A stretch of 64,000 bases of DNA from contig NZ_JALXPE010000003.1 of the NCBI RefSeq assembly GCF_025143365.1, forward strand, positions 30,826 to 94,825, in the 5' to 3' direction. Below the pieces are notes generated by a model that searched no databases, was not told the DNA's origin, and was given only the letters and a program-made list of their open reading frames with translations. Origin of the DNA: Microbacterium sp. p3-SID336 (GTDB taxonomy: Bacteria > Actinomycetota > Actinomycetes > Actinomycetales > Microbacteriaceae). Below are positions 1-7,552 of this stretch, one piece after another (positions within the stretch are counted from its first letter, which is position 1; every line of letters begins with the position of its first letter). The position numbers were made by a program, and so were the translations under genes.

Positions 1-1652
1 GTGTACCAGACGGCCGTGTCGACCGGGACCGCGGTGCCGTCGAAGGGCTGGCTGCGGAGCTGGACGACGGCGCCCTCGGGGAGCTCGAGCGGGGCGGTGC
101 CGAGGTTCGCGAGCACGTGCACCTCGCCGCGGCGGAAGGCCACCGCGTCCGGTCCCGCGTCCTCCCACACGAGCGAGCCCGTGCCGAAGTCGTACTCGCG
201 GCGTCCGGCGAGCAGGCGCTTGTACAGCGCGAGGGTCGACGCGGGGTCGACCTCCTCCACGTCGCGCGCGTACGCCGCCCAGTCGGCGGGCTGCGGGAGC
301 CAGGAGAGTCCGGTGTCGTTGAAGCCGAACGCGGGGGCCTCCGCGTTCCACGGCAGCGGCACGCGGCAGCCGTCGCGGCCGTAACGCTTGCCGCCCGTGC
401 GGAACCACGTGGGATCCTGCCGGAACTCGTCCGGGATCTCCATGGCCTCGGGCAGCCCGAGCTCTTCGCCCTGGTACAGATAGGCGGAGCCGGGCAGGGC
501 GAGCATCAGCGTGGTCGCCGCGCGAGCCCGGGCCAGGCCGATCGTCGTGTCGGGCTTGTCCGGGGTGTTCGGTCCGATGCCCTCGCCCTGCGGGTTCTCC
601 GCGGTCAGCGCGAGGCGCGAGGCGTGGCGCACCACGTCGTGGTTGGACAGCACCCAGGTGCTGGGGGCGCCGACCGCGCCGAACTCGTCCAGCGATTCGC
701 GGATGACGTCGCCCAGGGCCTTCGCGTCCCACGGTGTCATCAGGTACGGGAAGTTGAACGTCTGGTGCATCTCGTCCGGCCGCACCCACAGCGCGGTCTG
801 CTGCAGCGTCGGCATCCACGCCTCACCGCACAGCGCGCGGTCGCCGTCGTACTCGGCGAGCACCCGGTGCCAGTCGCGGTAGATCTCGTGCACGCCGTCC
901 TGGCCCCAGTAGGGCACGTTCGCCTCGCCGCCGCCCATGGAGTCGGCGTCCGTCGGCGGGGTGTAGTCGGGCAGGCCCTCGGTCTTGATCATGCCGTGGG
1001 CCACGTCGACCCGGAAGCCGTCGACGCCGCGGTCCAGCCAGAAGCGCAGGATCGAGCGGAACTCCTCCTGAACCTCCTCGTTGTTCCAGTCGAAGTCCGG
1101 CTGCGTCGCGTCGAAGATGTGCAGGTACCACTGGCCGGGGGTGCCGTCCGCCTCGGTCACGCGCTGCCACATGCCGCCGCCGAACACCGACTCCCAGTTG
1201 TTCGGCGGGAGCTCGCCGTTCTCGCCCCTGCCGTCGCGGAAGATGTAGCGGGCGCGCTCGGGGCTGCCGGGACCGGCCTTCAGCGCCTCCTGGAACCACG
1301 GGTGCTGGTCGGAGGAGTGGTTGGGGACGAGGTCGACGATCACCCGGATGCCGCGCGCGTGCGCTTCGGCCAGCATCTCGTCGAAGTCGGCGAGGGTGCC
1401 GAACAGCGGGTCGACGTCACGGTAGTCCGCCACGTCGTATCCGGCGTCGCGCTGCGGGCTCGTCATGAACGGGCTCAGCCAGATCGCGTCGACGCCCAGC
1501 TCCTGCAGCGCGTCGAGGCGGCTCGTGATGCCGGGGAGGTCGCCGATGCCGTCGCCGGACGCGTCCGCGAAGGAGCGGGGGTAGATCTGGTAGATGACGG
1601 CGCTGCGCCACCACTCGGAACCGGGGGCTGCGATCTGTTCGAGCTGTGCCAT
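1..1652 (-). CDS. GH13 alpha-glucosidase (oligo-1,6-glucosidase type), 3' end outside window
   Basis: Cytoplasmic glycoside hydrolase family 13 enzyme that would release glucose from maltose, isomaltose or similar alpha-glucosides. About 550 residues are visible and the C-terminus is cut off by the window edge. The N-terminus reads WWRSAVIYQIYPRSF, and the catalytic residues are present: nucleophile Asp216 in GFRVDV, acid/base Glu277 in CGEAW and transition-state Asp339 in LSNHD. No signal peptide is seen. The start at 1652 has no Shine-Dalgarno sequence. A TAGCCT -10 hexamer lies 7 nt upstream (1660-1665, minus strand), which suggests a leaderless mRNA, and a LacI-type operator abuts that hexamer. 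The GH13 family assignment is firm; the exact substrate is inferred. Confidence 0.93.
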   Translation of the reverse strand, partial: MAQLEQIAAPGSEWWRSAVIYQIYPRSFADASGDGIGDLPGITSRLDALQELGVDAIWLSPFMTSPQRDAGYDVADYRDVDPLFGTLADFDEMLAEAHARGIRVIVDLVPNHSSDQHPWFQEALKAGPGSPERARYIFRDGRGENGELPPNNWESVFGGGMWQRVTEADGTPGQWYLHIFDATQPDFDWNNEEVQEEFRSILRFWLDRGVDGFRVDVAHGMIKTEGLPDYTPPTDADSMGGGEANVPYWGQDGVHEIYRDWHRVLAEYDGDRALCGEAWMPTLQQTALWVRPDEMHQTFNFPYLMTPWDAKALGDVIRESLDEFGAVGAPSTWVLSNHDVVRHASRLALTAENPQGEGIGPNTPDKPDTTIGLARARAATTLMLALPGSAYLYQGEELGLPEAMEIPDEFRQDPTWFRTGGKRYGRDGCRVPLPWNAEAPAFGFNDTGLSWLPQPADWAAYARDVEEVDPASTLALYKRLLAGRREYDFGTGSLVWEDAGPDAVAFRRGEVHVLANLGTAPLELPEGAVVQLRSQPFDGTAVPVDTAVWY

Positions 1653-1666
1653 GCGCAACAGGCTAC

Positions 1667-1680
1667 TGCAAACGCTTACA
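1667..1680 (-). promoter_or_regulatory. LacI-family operator candidate upstream of the GH13 gene
   Basis: On the minus strand this reads TGTAAGCGTTTGCA, an imperfect palindrome with the central CG typical of LacI/MalR/AglR-type operators. It directly abuts the presumed -10 hexamer of the alpha-glucosidase gene, so a bound repressor would block RNA polymerase. The repressor is not identifiable in this window. Confidence 0.6.
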
Positions 1681-1725
1681 CTCCCGCCAGCGCGCGGATC
1701 GAAACGGTTCGGCGACGGCCTGCGC

Positions 1726-2622
1726 TCAGGGCGTGGGCATACCGCCGTTCACGTTCAGGGTCTCGCCGATCACGTAGCTCGACTCCGGCGACGCCAGGAA
1801 CACGTAGGCCGGAGCGAGCTCGGCGGGCTGTCCCATCCGGCCCAGCGGAGTGTCCTGACCGAACTGGTCGATCTTCTCCTGCGGCTGTCCGTCGCTCGGC
1901 TGCAGCGGCGTCCAGATGGGTCCGGGTGCCACGGCGTTCACGCGGATCCCTTTCGGGGCGAGCTGCTGCGCGAGCCCCTTGGTGAACGCGTTGATCGTCG
2001 CCTTGGTCGAGGCGTAGTCGACGAGGATGTCGGACGGCGAGTACGCCTGGATCGACGTCGTGTTGATGATCGTCGCACCGGCCGGGAGGTGCGGGAGCGC
2101 GGCCTTCGTGATGCGGAACATGGCGTAGACGTTGGTCTGGAAGGTGTCGTCGAACTGCTCGTCCGTGACGTCGGCGAGCGTCTCCTGGTACACCTGCTTG
2201 CCGCCGTTGTTGACGAGGATGTCGAGACCGCCGAGTGCCGCGACCGCCTCGGCGACCAGCGTGCGGCAGTACTCCGGGTCGCGGAGGTCGCCGGGGAGCG
2301 TCGCGACCGTGGCGCCGGCCTCTCGCAGGATCCCGGCGATGCGGCTCGCATCCTCCTCCTCCTCGGGCAGGTACGAGATCGCCACGTCGGCCCCTTCCCT
2401 GGCGAACGCGATCGCCGTGGCCGCGCCGATGCCCGAGTCGCCGCCCGTGATGAGGGCCTTGCGGCCGGTCAGGCGCCCCGTGCCGCGGTAGGTCTCCTCG
2501 CCGAGGTCGGCCTTCGGTGTCAGGTCGGCGTCGAGGCCGGGTTCGCGCATGTGCTGCTTCTGCGGCTGGATGTCGGCGTAGAGCTCGGCCGGGTTGGTGA
2601 AGGTGTACTGGTCGCGGGACAT
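1726..2622 (-). CDS. SDR family oxidoreductase (long N-terminal extension type)
   Basis: NAD(P)-dependent short-chain dehydrogenase of 298 residues. The first ~50 residues are the extension (YTFTNPAELY, KADLGEETY) seen in the YhdG/YghA/GsiB-like subgroup, often annotated as general-stress or glucose/ribitol dehydrogenases. The Rossmann motif TGGDSGIG is at 59-66. The structural motif is NNGG rather than the usual NNAG (139-142). Catalytic Ser191, Tyr204 and Lys208 (YASTK) are intact. The start at 2622 is chosen for the Shine-Dalgarno GGAAAGGA just upstream; the open frame extends further upstream but without family similarity. The substrate is unknown. Confidence 0.9.
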   Translation of the reverse strand: MSRDQYTFTNPAELYADIQPQKQHMREPGLDADLTPKADLGEETYRGTGRLTGRKALITGGDSGIGAATAIAFAREGADVAISYLPEEEEDASRIAGILREAGATVATLPGDLRDPEYCRTLVAEAVAALGGLDILVNNGGKQVYQETLADVTDEQFDDTFQTNVYAMFRITKAALPHLPAGATIINTTSIQAYSPSDILVDYASTKATINAFTKGLAQQLAPKGIRVNAVAPGPIWTPLQPSDGQPQEKIDQFGQDTPLGRMGQPAELAPAYVFLASPESSYVIGETLNVNGGMPTP

Positions 2623-2983
2623 GGCTCGTCCTTTCCGGGGGATCGTGGACTGGCCACCCATGCTGCGCGCCGTCTCCGGCGACCGGCAAACGCCTTGCAC
2701 CCTCCGCGCGGCTTTGCTACGCGCGCGGCGGGGACCGGCGAGCCGGAGGCGACCCCGCTCGCATCCCCGGCGTCGCGCGACCCTCGATGTCCGGCCGGAG
2801 AGGGCTGCCCGAAAGACACCGCCCGTCGCGCACCCCGTCGACCTCGTTCGAACCTCGACATCCGGACGGGCAGGAGTGGCCGAAAGACGCTTCAGTGAAC
2901 GCCGTGAGGGGAGAACCCTGGGATGGTGACCTGTCCGGTCGCACGCGCGCGCCCCCGTGCGCGGTTCCGATCGAGGGGACCCC
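2623..2983. other. Intergenic region between divergent genes
   Basis: This 361-bp divergent spacer separates the SDR gene from the secreted-protein gene and should carry both promoters. I see the SDR ribosome binding site at its left edge and a GAGGGGA site at its right edge. I find no convincing palindromic operator, RNA or small gene in it. Confidence 0.5.
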
Positions 2984-4246
2984 ATGTCCGGTACCGGCCG
3001 TCGCGCTGCGCCCTGGGTCGTCGTGGCCGCGCTCGTCGTCGGCGCCGTGTTCGCCGGCGCCGCCCCCGCGGTGTCCGACGCGGGAGCGCCGAGCGAGGAC
3101 GCGGGCCCCGAGGCCGACGACTCCGCCCGCTCGGTCGCCCTGGCCTACGAGTTCCTCGACGCGAGGGTCGATGAGTTCTGCGACGGCGCAGGGCGCTGCC
3201 TGCCGCGGAGCTACCAGGGCGGCTTCTTCACCACCCCCACCTGGGACTTCACGCCGTCGTTCGTGTACGACGACGCCCTGGTGGTGATCGCCTACACCGC
3301 CCGCGGCCTCCCCGACGACCTGCGCCGCGCCCGCGCCATCGGCGACACGATGCTCTTCGTGCAGGCGCACGACCCGATCGGGGACGGACGCACCCGCGCC
3401 TCCTACGAGCCGCACGGCATCCGCCAGGGCCGCGTGGAGATCACCGGCCCCGGCTCGTTCACCGGCAACCAGGCGTGGGTCGGGCTCGCGCTCTCGCGGC
3501 TGTCCCACGCCACCGGAGAGCAGAAGTACCTGCAGGGCGCCCTGCGCATCGGCGAGTGGATCCAGACCAACACCGCCGACCTGACGCGCGCCCCCTACGG
3601 CTACACGGGAGGGCAGACCGACACCGGCGCCGCGCTGACGTGGAAGTCCACCGAGCACAACAGCGACGTGGCGGGCTTCTTCACGCAGCTCGCTGCACTC
3701 ACGGGCGACGCCGTGTGGTCCGACCGTGCCGCGGTCGCGGCGGGATTCGTCGCCGCGATGCAGAGCGCCGACGGACACGTCGACACCGGCACGCTCCTCG
3801 ACGGCAGCACGATCAACACCCGCCCGGTCCCGCTCGACGCGCAGACGTGGAGCGCGCTCGCCACCGGAGACCCGCGGTACGGTGCGGCGCTGGACTGGAC
3901 CCTCGCGCGCCTGATGGCGACGGACGGCCCCTACCGCGGCCCGTCGATCAGCGACGTGGACGTGTCGAAGGCCTGGTTCGAAGGCAGCGGTCACCTCGCC
4001 CTGGCGCTGCGTCTGCGGGGAGCCGAGGGGGACGCGGCGCAGGCCGAGGCGCTGCTCGCGGATGTCCGTCTGGCGCAGCGTGACGCGGCGAACGGCGACG
4101 GCAAGGGCATCGTGGCGACCTCGACCGACGGCCTGGACTCGGGCTTCGGCGACCTCTACTACGCGAGTCTGCACACCGGGACGACGGCCTGGTACCTGCT
4201 GGCCGAGGCCGGCGACAACCCGTTCGCGCTGCCCGCCACGCGCTGA
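2984..4246 (+). CDS. Secreted protein with six-hairpin (alpha/alpha barrel)-like repeats
   Basis: 420-residue exported protein. A hydrophobic signal segment follows RR near residues 6-7 (PWVVVAALVVGAVFAGAAPA) and ends in an Ala-rich cleavage region, so Sec or Tat export is plausible. The mature part repeats helix pairs with landmarks FTPSFVYDDALVVIAY, FTGNQAWVGLALSRL and ALTWKSTEHNSDVAGFF, the pattern of (alpha/alpha)6 glycosidase-like or lyase-like barrels. No GH family can be named from sequence alone. The start is set at 2984 because of the GAGGGGA site before it. It converges on purQ with only 13 bp between stop codons. The function (surface glycan processing) is a guess. Confidence 0.75.
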   Translation: MSGTGRRAAPWVVVAALVVGAVFAGAAPAVSDAGAPSEDAGPEADDSARSVALAYEFLDARVDEFCDGAGRCLPRSYQGGFFTTPTWDFTPSFVYDDALVVIAYTARGLPDDLRRARAIGDTMLFVQAHDPIGDGRTRASYEPHGIRQGRVEITGPGSFTGNQAWVGLALSRLSHATGEQKYLQGALRIGEWIQTNTADLTRAPYGYTGGQTDTGAALTWKSTEHNSDVAGFFTQLAALTGDAVWSDRAAVAAGFVAAMQSADGHVDTGTLLDGSTINTRPVPLDAQTWSALATGDPRYGAALDWTLARLMATDGPYRGPSISDVDVSKAWFEGSGHLALALRLRGAEGDAAQAEALLADVRLAQRDAANGDGKGIVATSTDGLDSGFGDLYYASLHTGTTAWYLLAEAGDNPFALPATR

Positions 4247-4259
4247 GCGCGCGACCGCG

Positions 4260-4967
4260 TCAGGCGGCGACGCGGGCGACGGCGGCGATCGCGCTCGTGA
4301 AGAAGTCGAGTCCGTCGACCCCGCTGCGCATGGCAGCGGCCGTGTCCGGGCCGAAGCCCGGCTCGGTGGCATGCTCGGGGTGCGGCATGAGCCCCACCAC
4401 GTTGCCGGCCTCGTTCGTGAGGCCGGCGATGTCGCGCAGCGAGCCGTTCGGATTGACCCCGGCGTAGCGGAACGCCACCAGGCCCTCGCCCTCGATGCGG
4501 TCGAGCGTCTCCTCGTCGGCGATGTAGCCGCCGTCGGCGTTCTTCAGCGGGATGATGATCTCCTGGCCGTTGCGGAACGCGTTGGTCCAGGCGGTGTCGG
4601 CGTTCTCGACCGTGAGCTTCTGATCGCGGCGCACGAAGTGCTGGTGGCCGTTGCGGATCAGGCCGCCGGGCAGCAGGTGCGCCTCGACGAGCATCTGGAA
4701 GCCGTTGCAGATGCCGAGCACGGGCATGCCCTGGGCGGCGGCGTCCTTCACCTCGGCCATGATCGGCGAGAGCGCGGCGATGGCTCCGGCGCGCAGGTAG
4801 TCGCCGTAGCTGAAGCCCCCGGGAAGGACGAGCGCATCGACGCCTTCCAGGTCGTGCGACCCGTGCCAGAGGGCGACCGGCTCGGCGCCGGCGATGCGGA
4901 CCGCGCGCTGCGCGTCGACGTCGTCGAGTGAGCCGGGGAACGTGACGACCCCGATGCGGATCGTCAT
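4260..4967 (-). CDS. purQ: Phosphoribosylformylglycinamidine synthase, glutaminase subunit PurQ
   Basis: Class I glutamine amidotransferase subunit (235 aa) that supplies ammonia for conversion of FGAR to FGAM in de novo purine synthesis, acting with PurL and PurS. The nucleophile is Cys87 in GICNGFQ, with the His196-x-Glu198 pair in GLMPHPEH. The length is normal for the stand-alone small subunit. It overlaps purS by 4 bp (ATGA), so translation is coupled. purL is not next to it in this window. Confidence 0.97.
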   Translation of the reverse strand: MTIRIGVVTFPGSLDDVDAQRAVRIAGAEPVALWHGSHDLEGVDALVLPGGFSYGDYLRAGAIAALSPIMAEVKDAAAQGMPVLGICNGFQMLVEAHLLPGGLIRNGHQHFVRRDQKLTVENADTAWTNAFRNGQEIIIPLKNADGGYIADEETLDRIEGEGLVAFRYAGVNPNGSLRDIAGLTNEAGNVVGLMPHPEHATEPGFGPDTAAAMRSGVDGLDFFTSAIAAVARVAA

Positions 4968-5212
4968 TCTGCGACCTCGATGCCCACGACGTCCTCGATC
5001 ACGGCGTTCGACAGCACCTCGTCGGCGAGACGCTTGGCCTCGGCGAGCACCTCGTCGGTGACCTCGCCCTCGACCGTGAGCTCGAAGCGCTTGCCGATGC
5101 GGACGTCGGTGAAGCCCTCGACACCCAGGCGGGCGAACGCGCCGGAGACGGCCTTCCCCTGCGGGTCGAGCAGTTCGGGCTTGGGCATGACGTCGACGAC
5201 GATGGTGGGCAT
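4964..5212 (-). CDS. purS: Phosphoribosylformylglycinamidine synthase subunit PurS
   Basis: 82-residue PurS, the small structural subunit that bridges PurQ and PurL for ammonia transfer. The sequence starts [22 protein letters not shown], the family signature. It is the first gene of the purS-purQ pair. A GGAG lies 7 nt before the start and a minus-strand TAGACT -10 hexamer is visible at 5249-5254. Confidence 0.96.
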   Translation of the reverse strand: MPTIVVDVMPKPELLDPQGKAVSGAFARLGVEGFTDVRIGKRFELTVEGEVTDEVLAEAKRLADEVLSNAVIEDVVGIEVAE

Positions 5213-5385
5213 GACGGCTCCAAGAGTCGCGGGTGGACGGGCGGGTCCAGTCTACTGGCTCCCCGTCCCGTCGATACGCGGCGAGGATCCGTCCGGCGAG
5301 ACCGCGGACCGTCGTCGAGAGCCCGTCTCGCCTGCGGCCCGGCGCCGCGGCGTCGGCGACAGCCCGGGCCTCGAAACGGGTGTCC

Positions 5386-5916
5386 TCAGGAGTGGAAGAC
5401 GGTGTGCAGGTCGCCGATGGCCTCGCGGCCGCCGAGCCCGTCGATCTCGAACAGCACGGAGATCCCCGCGACGTGGCTGCCGAGGCGCTGCACCAGCTGA
5501 CGGCCGGCCGCGAGCGTGCCGCCCGTGGCGAGCACGTCGTCGATCAGCAGCACGCGGGATCCCGCGGGCAGGTCGTCGTGCATCTCGATCGTGGCCGTGC
5601 CGTACTCGAGGGCGTAGTCCACCGAGGCGGCAGGGCGGGGGAGCTTGCCGGCCTTGCGGATCGGGATGAGCCCGACGCCGGCGGCGATGGCGGCCGCGCC
5701 GGCCAGGATGAAGCCGCGCGCCTCGATGCCGGCGACCACGTCGAACTGCCCGGCGAAGGGTTCGATGATGGCCTCGGTGGTGACCCGCAGGGCCTCGGCG
5801 TCGGCGAGGAGCGGCGTGATGTCGCGGAAGACGATGCCCGGCTCCGGATAGTCGGGGACGCTGCGGATCAGCGCTTCGGCGCGGGCGAGGGCGGGGGACA
5901 GGGTGGCTTCGGGCAC
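5386..5916 (-). CDS. apt: Adenine phosphoribosyltransferase
   Basis: Purine salvage enzyme (176 aa) joining adenine and PRPP to give AMP in the cytoplasm. The PRPP-binding loop [13 protein letters not shown] is at 122-134, and the type I PRTase elements [12 protein letters not shown] and GIEARGFI are present. The length is standard. A long palindromic element starts only 18 bp upstream of its start codon (5935-6020), which could affect its promoter. It stands alone, separated from purS by 173 bp in which I see nothing else. Confidence 0.96.
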   Translation of the reverse strand: MPEATLSPALARAEALIRSVPDYPEPGIVFRDITPLLADAEALRVTTEAIIEPFAGQFDVVAGIEARGFILAGAAAIAAGVGLIPIRKAGKLPRPAASVDYALEYGTATIEMHDDLPAGSRVLLIDDVLATGGTLAAGRQLVQRLGSHVAGISVLFEIDGLGGREAIGDLHTVFHS

Positions 5917-5934
5917 CGGTCAAGGGTACGCCGC

Positions 5935-6020
5935 GTTCACAACTCAGGAGAAACACGGGGTGCAGGGCCGGAATCGGGCCGTACTCCGCGTAAGTGCGCG
6001 GTTCTGCCTGAGTTGTGAAC
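5935..6020. repeat. Dispersed ~86-nt palindromic element, copy 1
   Basis: Perfect 14-bp inverted arms, GTTCACAACTCAGG at 5935-5948 and its complement at 6007-6020, enclose a 58-nt GC-rich loop that can form smaller hairpins. A second copy with the same arms lies at 30960-31046 in opposite orientation. Both sit just upstream of purine genes (apt here, purD there). Confidence 0.8.
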
Positions 6021-6055
6021 GGATGGGGCGCGGCCGACGCCGGGGCGAGGTCGGG

Positions 6056-6084
6056 TTGACAGCCGTGGGAGCGCTCCCATAGAG
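6056..6084 (+). promoter_or_regulatory. cebE promoter with operator O1 inside the spacer
   Basis: A perfect -35 TTGACA lies at 6056-6061 and a weak -10 CATAGA at 6078-6083. The operator TGGGAGCGCTCCCA (6066-6079) fills almost the whole spacer, so a bound CebR would exclude RNA polymerase. Confidence 0.75.
6066..6079. promoter_or_regulatory. CebR operator O1
   Basis: Perfect 14-bp palindrome TGGGAGCGCTCCCA, identical to the CebR binding site known from Streptomyces cellobiose operons. It lies between the -35 and -10 elements of the cebE promoter. Confidence 0.88.
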
Positions 6085-6098
6085 TGCATCGAAGTTCG

Positions 6099-6112
6099 TG
6101 GGAGCGCTCCCA
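6099..6112. promoter_or_regulatory. CebR operator O2
   Basis: Second perfect TGGGAGCGCTCCCA, 33 bp downstream of O1 centre to centre (about three helical turns), in the early transcribed region of cebE. The spacing suits cooperative binding of two repressor dimers. Confidence 0.88.
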
Positions 6113-6161
6113 TGAATCCCCGAACCACCACCACCGCACGACCACCACAAAGGAGTGACCC

Positions 6162-7469
6162 GTGAACACACGTGCCCGCACCCGGATCCTGGCGACCGCC
6201 GCCGTGGCATCCGTCTCCGCCCTCGCCCTGGCCGGCTGCTCCGGCAGCGGCGGAGGCGACGAAGGCAGCGCCGACGAGCAGATCACGCTGACCGTGACCA
6301 CGTTCGGCACCTTCGGCTACGAAGACCTCTACGACGAGTACGAAGAGGCGCACCCGAACGTCAAGATCGAGGCGACCAACATCGACACCGGCGGCAATGC
6401 CCGCACCGACGCCTTCACCAAGATCGCCGCCGGCTCCGGCCTCAGCGACATCGTCGCGATCGAGGAGGGCTGGCTCGGCGCGATCATGGACGTCTCCGAC
6501 ACCTTCGTGGACCTCCGCGACTACGGCATCGAGGACCGCAAGGGCGACTGGGTCGATTGGAAGTACGGCCAGGCCACCGACCCGGAGGGTCGCGTCATCG
6601 GCTACGGCACCGACATCGGCCCGAGCGGCATCTGCTACAACGGCGCCGCGTTCGAGGCCGCGGGCCTGCCCGGCGACCGCGAGTCCGTCGCCGAGCTGCT
6701 GAACGGCGACTGGGAGAACTACTTCGCCGTGGGCGCCGACTACACCGCGAAGACGGGCAAGGCCTGGTACGACCACTCCGGCTTCGTCTGGAACGCCATG
6801 GTGAACCAGCTCGACGAGGGCTACTACACGGCGGACGGCGAGCTGAACGTCGAGGGCAACGACGAGCTGCAGCAGCGGTTCGAGCTGCTCGGGGCCGCGA
6901 CCGAGGGCGGCCAGTCCGCCGCGCAGACCGCCTGGGACTGGAACGGCGGCAAGTCGTTCGTCGACGGCACCTTCGCGACCTTCGTCTGCCCCGGCTGGAT
7001 GCTCGGCGTGGTGCAGGGGCAGATCGAGGCCGGCGGCGGCGACGCCTCCACGGGCTGGGACTTCGCGGACGTGTTCCCGGGAGGCGCGGCCAACTGGGGT
7101 GGCGCGTTCCTCTCCATCCCGGAGACCTCGCAGCACAAGGAGGCCGCGGCCGAGCTCGCGGACTGGCTCACGCAGCCCGAGCAGCAGGTGAAGCAGTCCG
7201 CCGCCGCGGGCAACTTCCCCTCGACGGTGAAGGCTCAGGAGACCCTCGCCGAGGAGGCGACGCCGAACGAGTTCTTCAACGACGCCCCCACCGGAGCGAT
7301 CCTCGCCGAGCGGGCCAAGGGCGTCGTGGCGCAGTTCAAGGGCGCCGACGACTCCGTCATCCAGGAGAACGTGTTCGGCCCGGCGCTGAGCAGCCTGGAC
7401 CGCGGTGAGACCGACACCCAGGGCGCCTGGGACCAGGCCATCGGCCTGCTGAACGAGCTGGTCGGCTGA
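6162..7469 (+). CDS. cebE: Cellobiose/cello-oligosaccharide ABC transporter, substrate-binding lipoprotein
   Basis: 435-residue extracellular solute-binding protein (family 1) tethered by a lipid at Cys26 (lipobox LAGC). It should capture cellobiose or cellotriose for the CebFG permease. The start is GTG at 6162, supported by AAAGGAG at 6149-6155. It is the first gene of cebE-cebF-cebG-bglC and is controlled by the two CebR operators upstream. A 13-bp hairpin separates it from cebF and may keep binding-protein mRNA more abundant than permease mRNA. Specificity is inferred from the operator and the adjacent GH1 enzyme. Confidence 0.9.
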   Translation: MNTRARTRILATAAVASVSALALAGCSGSGGGDEGSADEQITLTVTTFGTFGYEDLYDEYEEAHPNVKIEATNIDTGGNARTDAFTKIAAGSGLSDIVAIEEGWLGAIMDVSDTFVDLRDYGIEDRKGDWVDWKYGQATDPEGRVIGYGTDIGPSGICYNGAAFEAAGLPGDRESVAELLNGDWENYFAVGADYTAKTGKAWYDHSGFVWNAMVNQLDEGYYTADGELNVEGNDELQQRFELLGAATEGGQSAAQTAWDWNGGKSFVDGTFATFVCPGWMLGVVQGQIEAGGGDASTGWDFADVFPGGAANWGGAFLSIPETSQHKEAAAELADWLTQPEQQVKQSAAAGNFPSTVKAQETLAEEATPNEFFNDAPTGAILAERAKGVVAQFKGADDSVIQENVFGPALSSLDRGETDTQGAWDQAIGLLNELVG

Positions 7470-7480
7470 TCATCTCCGCG

Positions 7481-7525
7481 TCGACAGGCTCAGTGGCCCC
7501 GGCGTGGGTGGCTGAGCCTGTCGAA
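7481..7525. repeat. REP-like palindrome between cebE and cebF
   Basis: Perfect 13-bp inverted repeat TCGACAGGCTCAG (7481-7493) and CTGAGCCTGTCGA (7513-7525) with a 19-nt loop. This core resembles a palindromic intergenic motif common in actinobacteria. In the transcript it forms a stable hairpin that could stabilise the cebE mRNA or partly terminate transcription. Confidence 0.75.
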
Positions 7526-7552
7526 GCCCGGTTCCCGGCTAAGGACACGCAC

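Noticed and set aside
117..1985. Long plus-strand ORF (622 codons) opposite the GH13 gene
   Set aside because: The translation is Arg/Val/Leu-rich with no family similarity, while the minus strand encodes a clear GH13 enzyme with all catalytic residues. It is a high-GC antisense shadow.
2717..4372. Minus-strand ORF of 551 codons over the secreted protein gene
   Set aside because: Low-complexity Gly/Arg/Ala translation, no RBS, antisense to a protein with a signal peptide and coherent repeats.
5935..6020. Purine riboswitch upstream of apt
   Set aside because: The arms and loop do not show the conserved purine-riboswitch core, the same arms recur in opposite orientation relative to purD, and the region lacks the expected short P1-P2-P3 layout.
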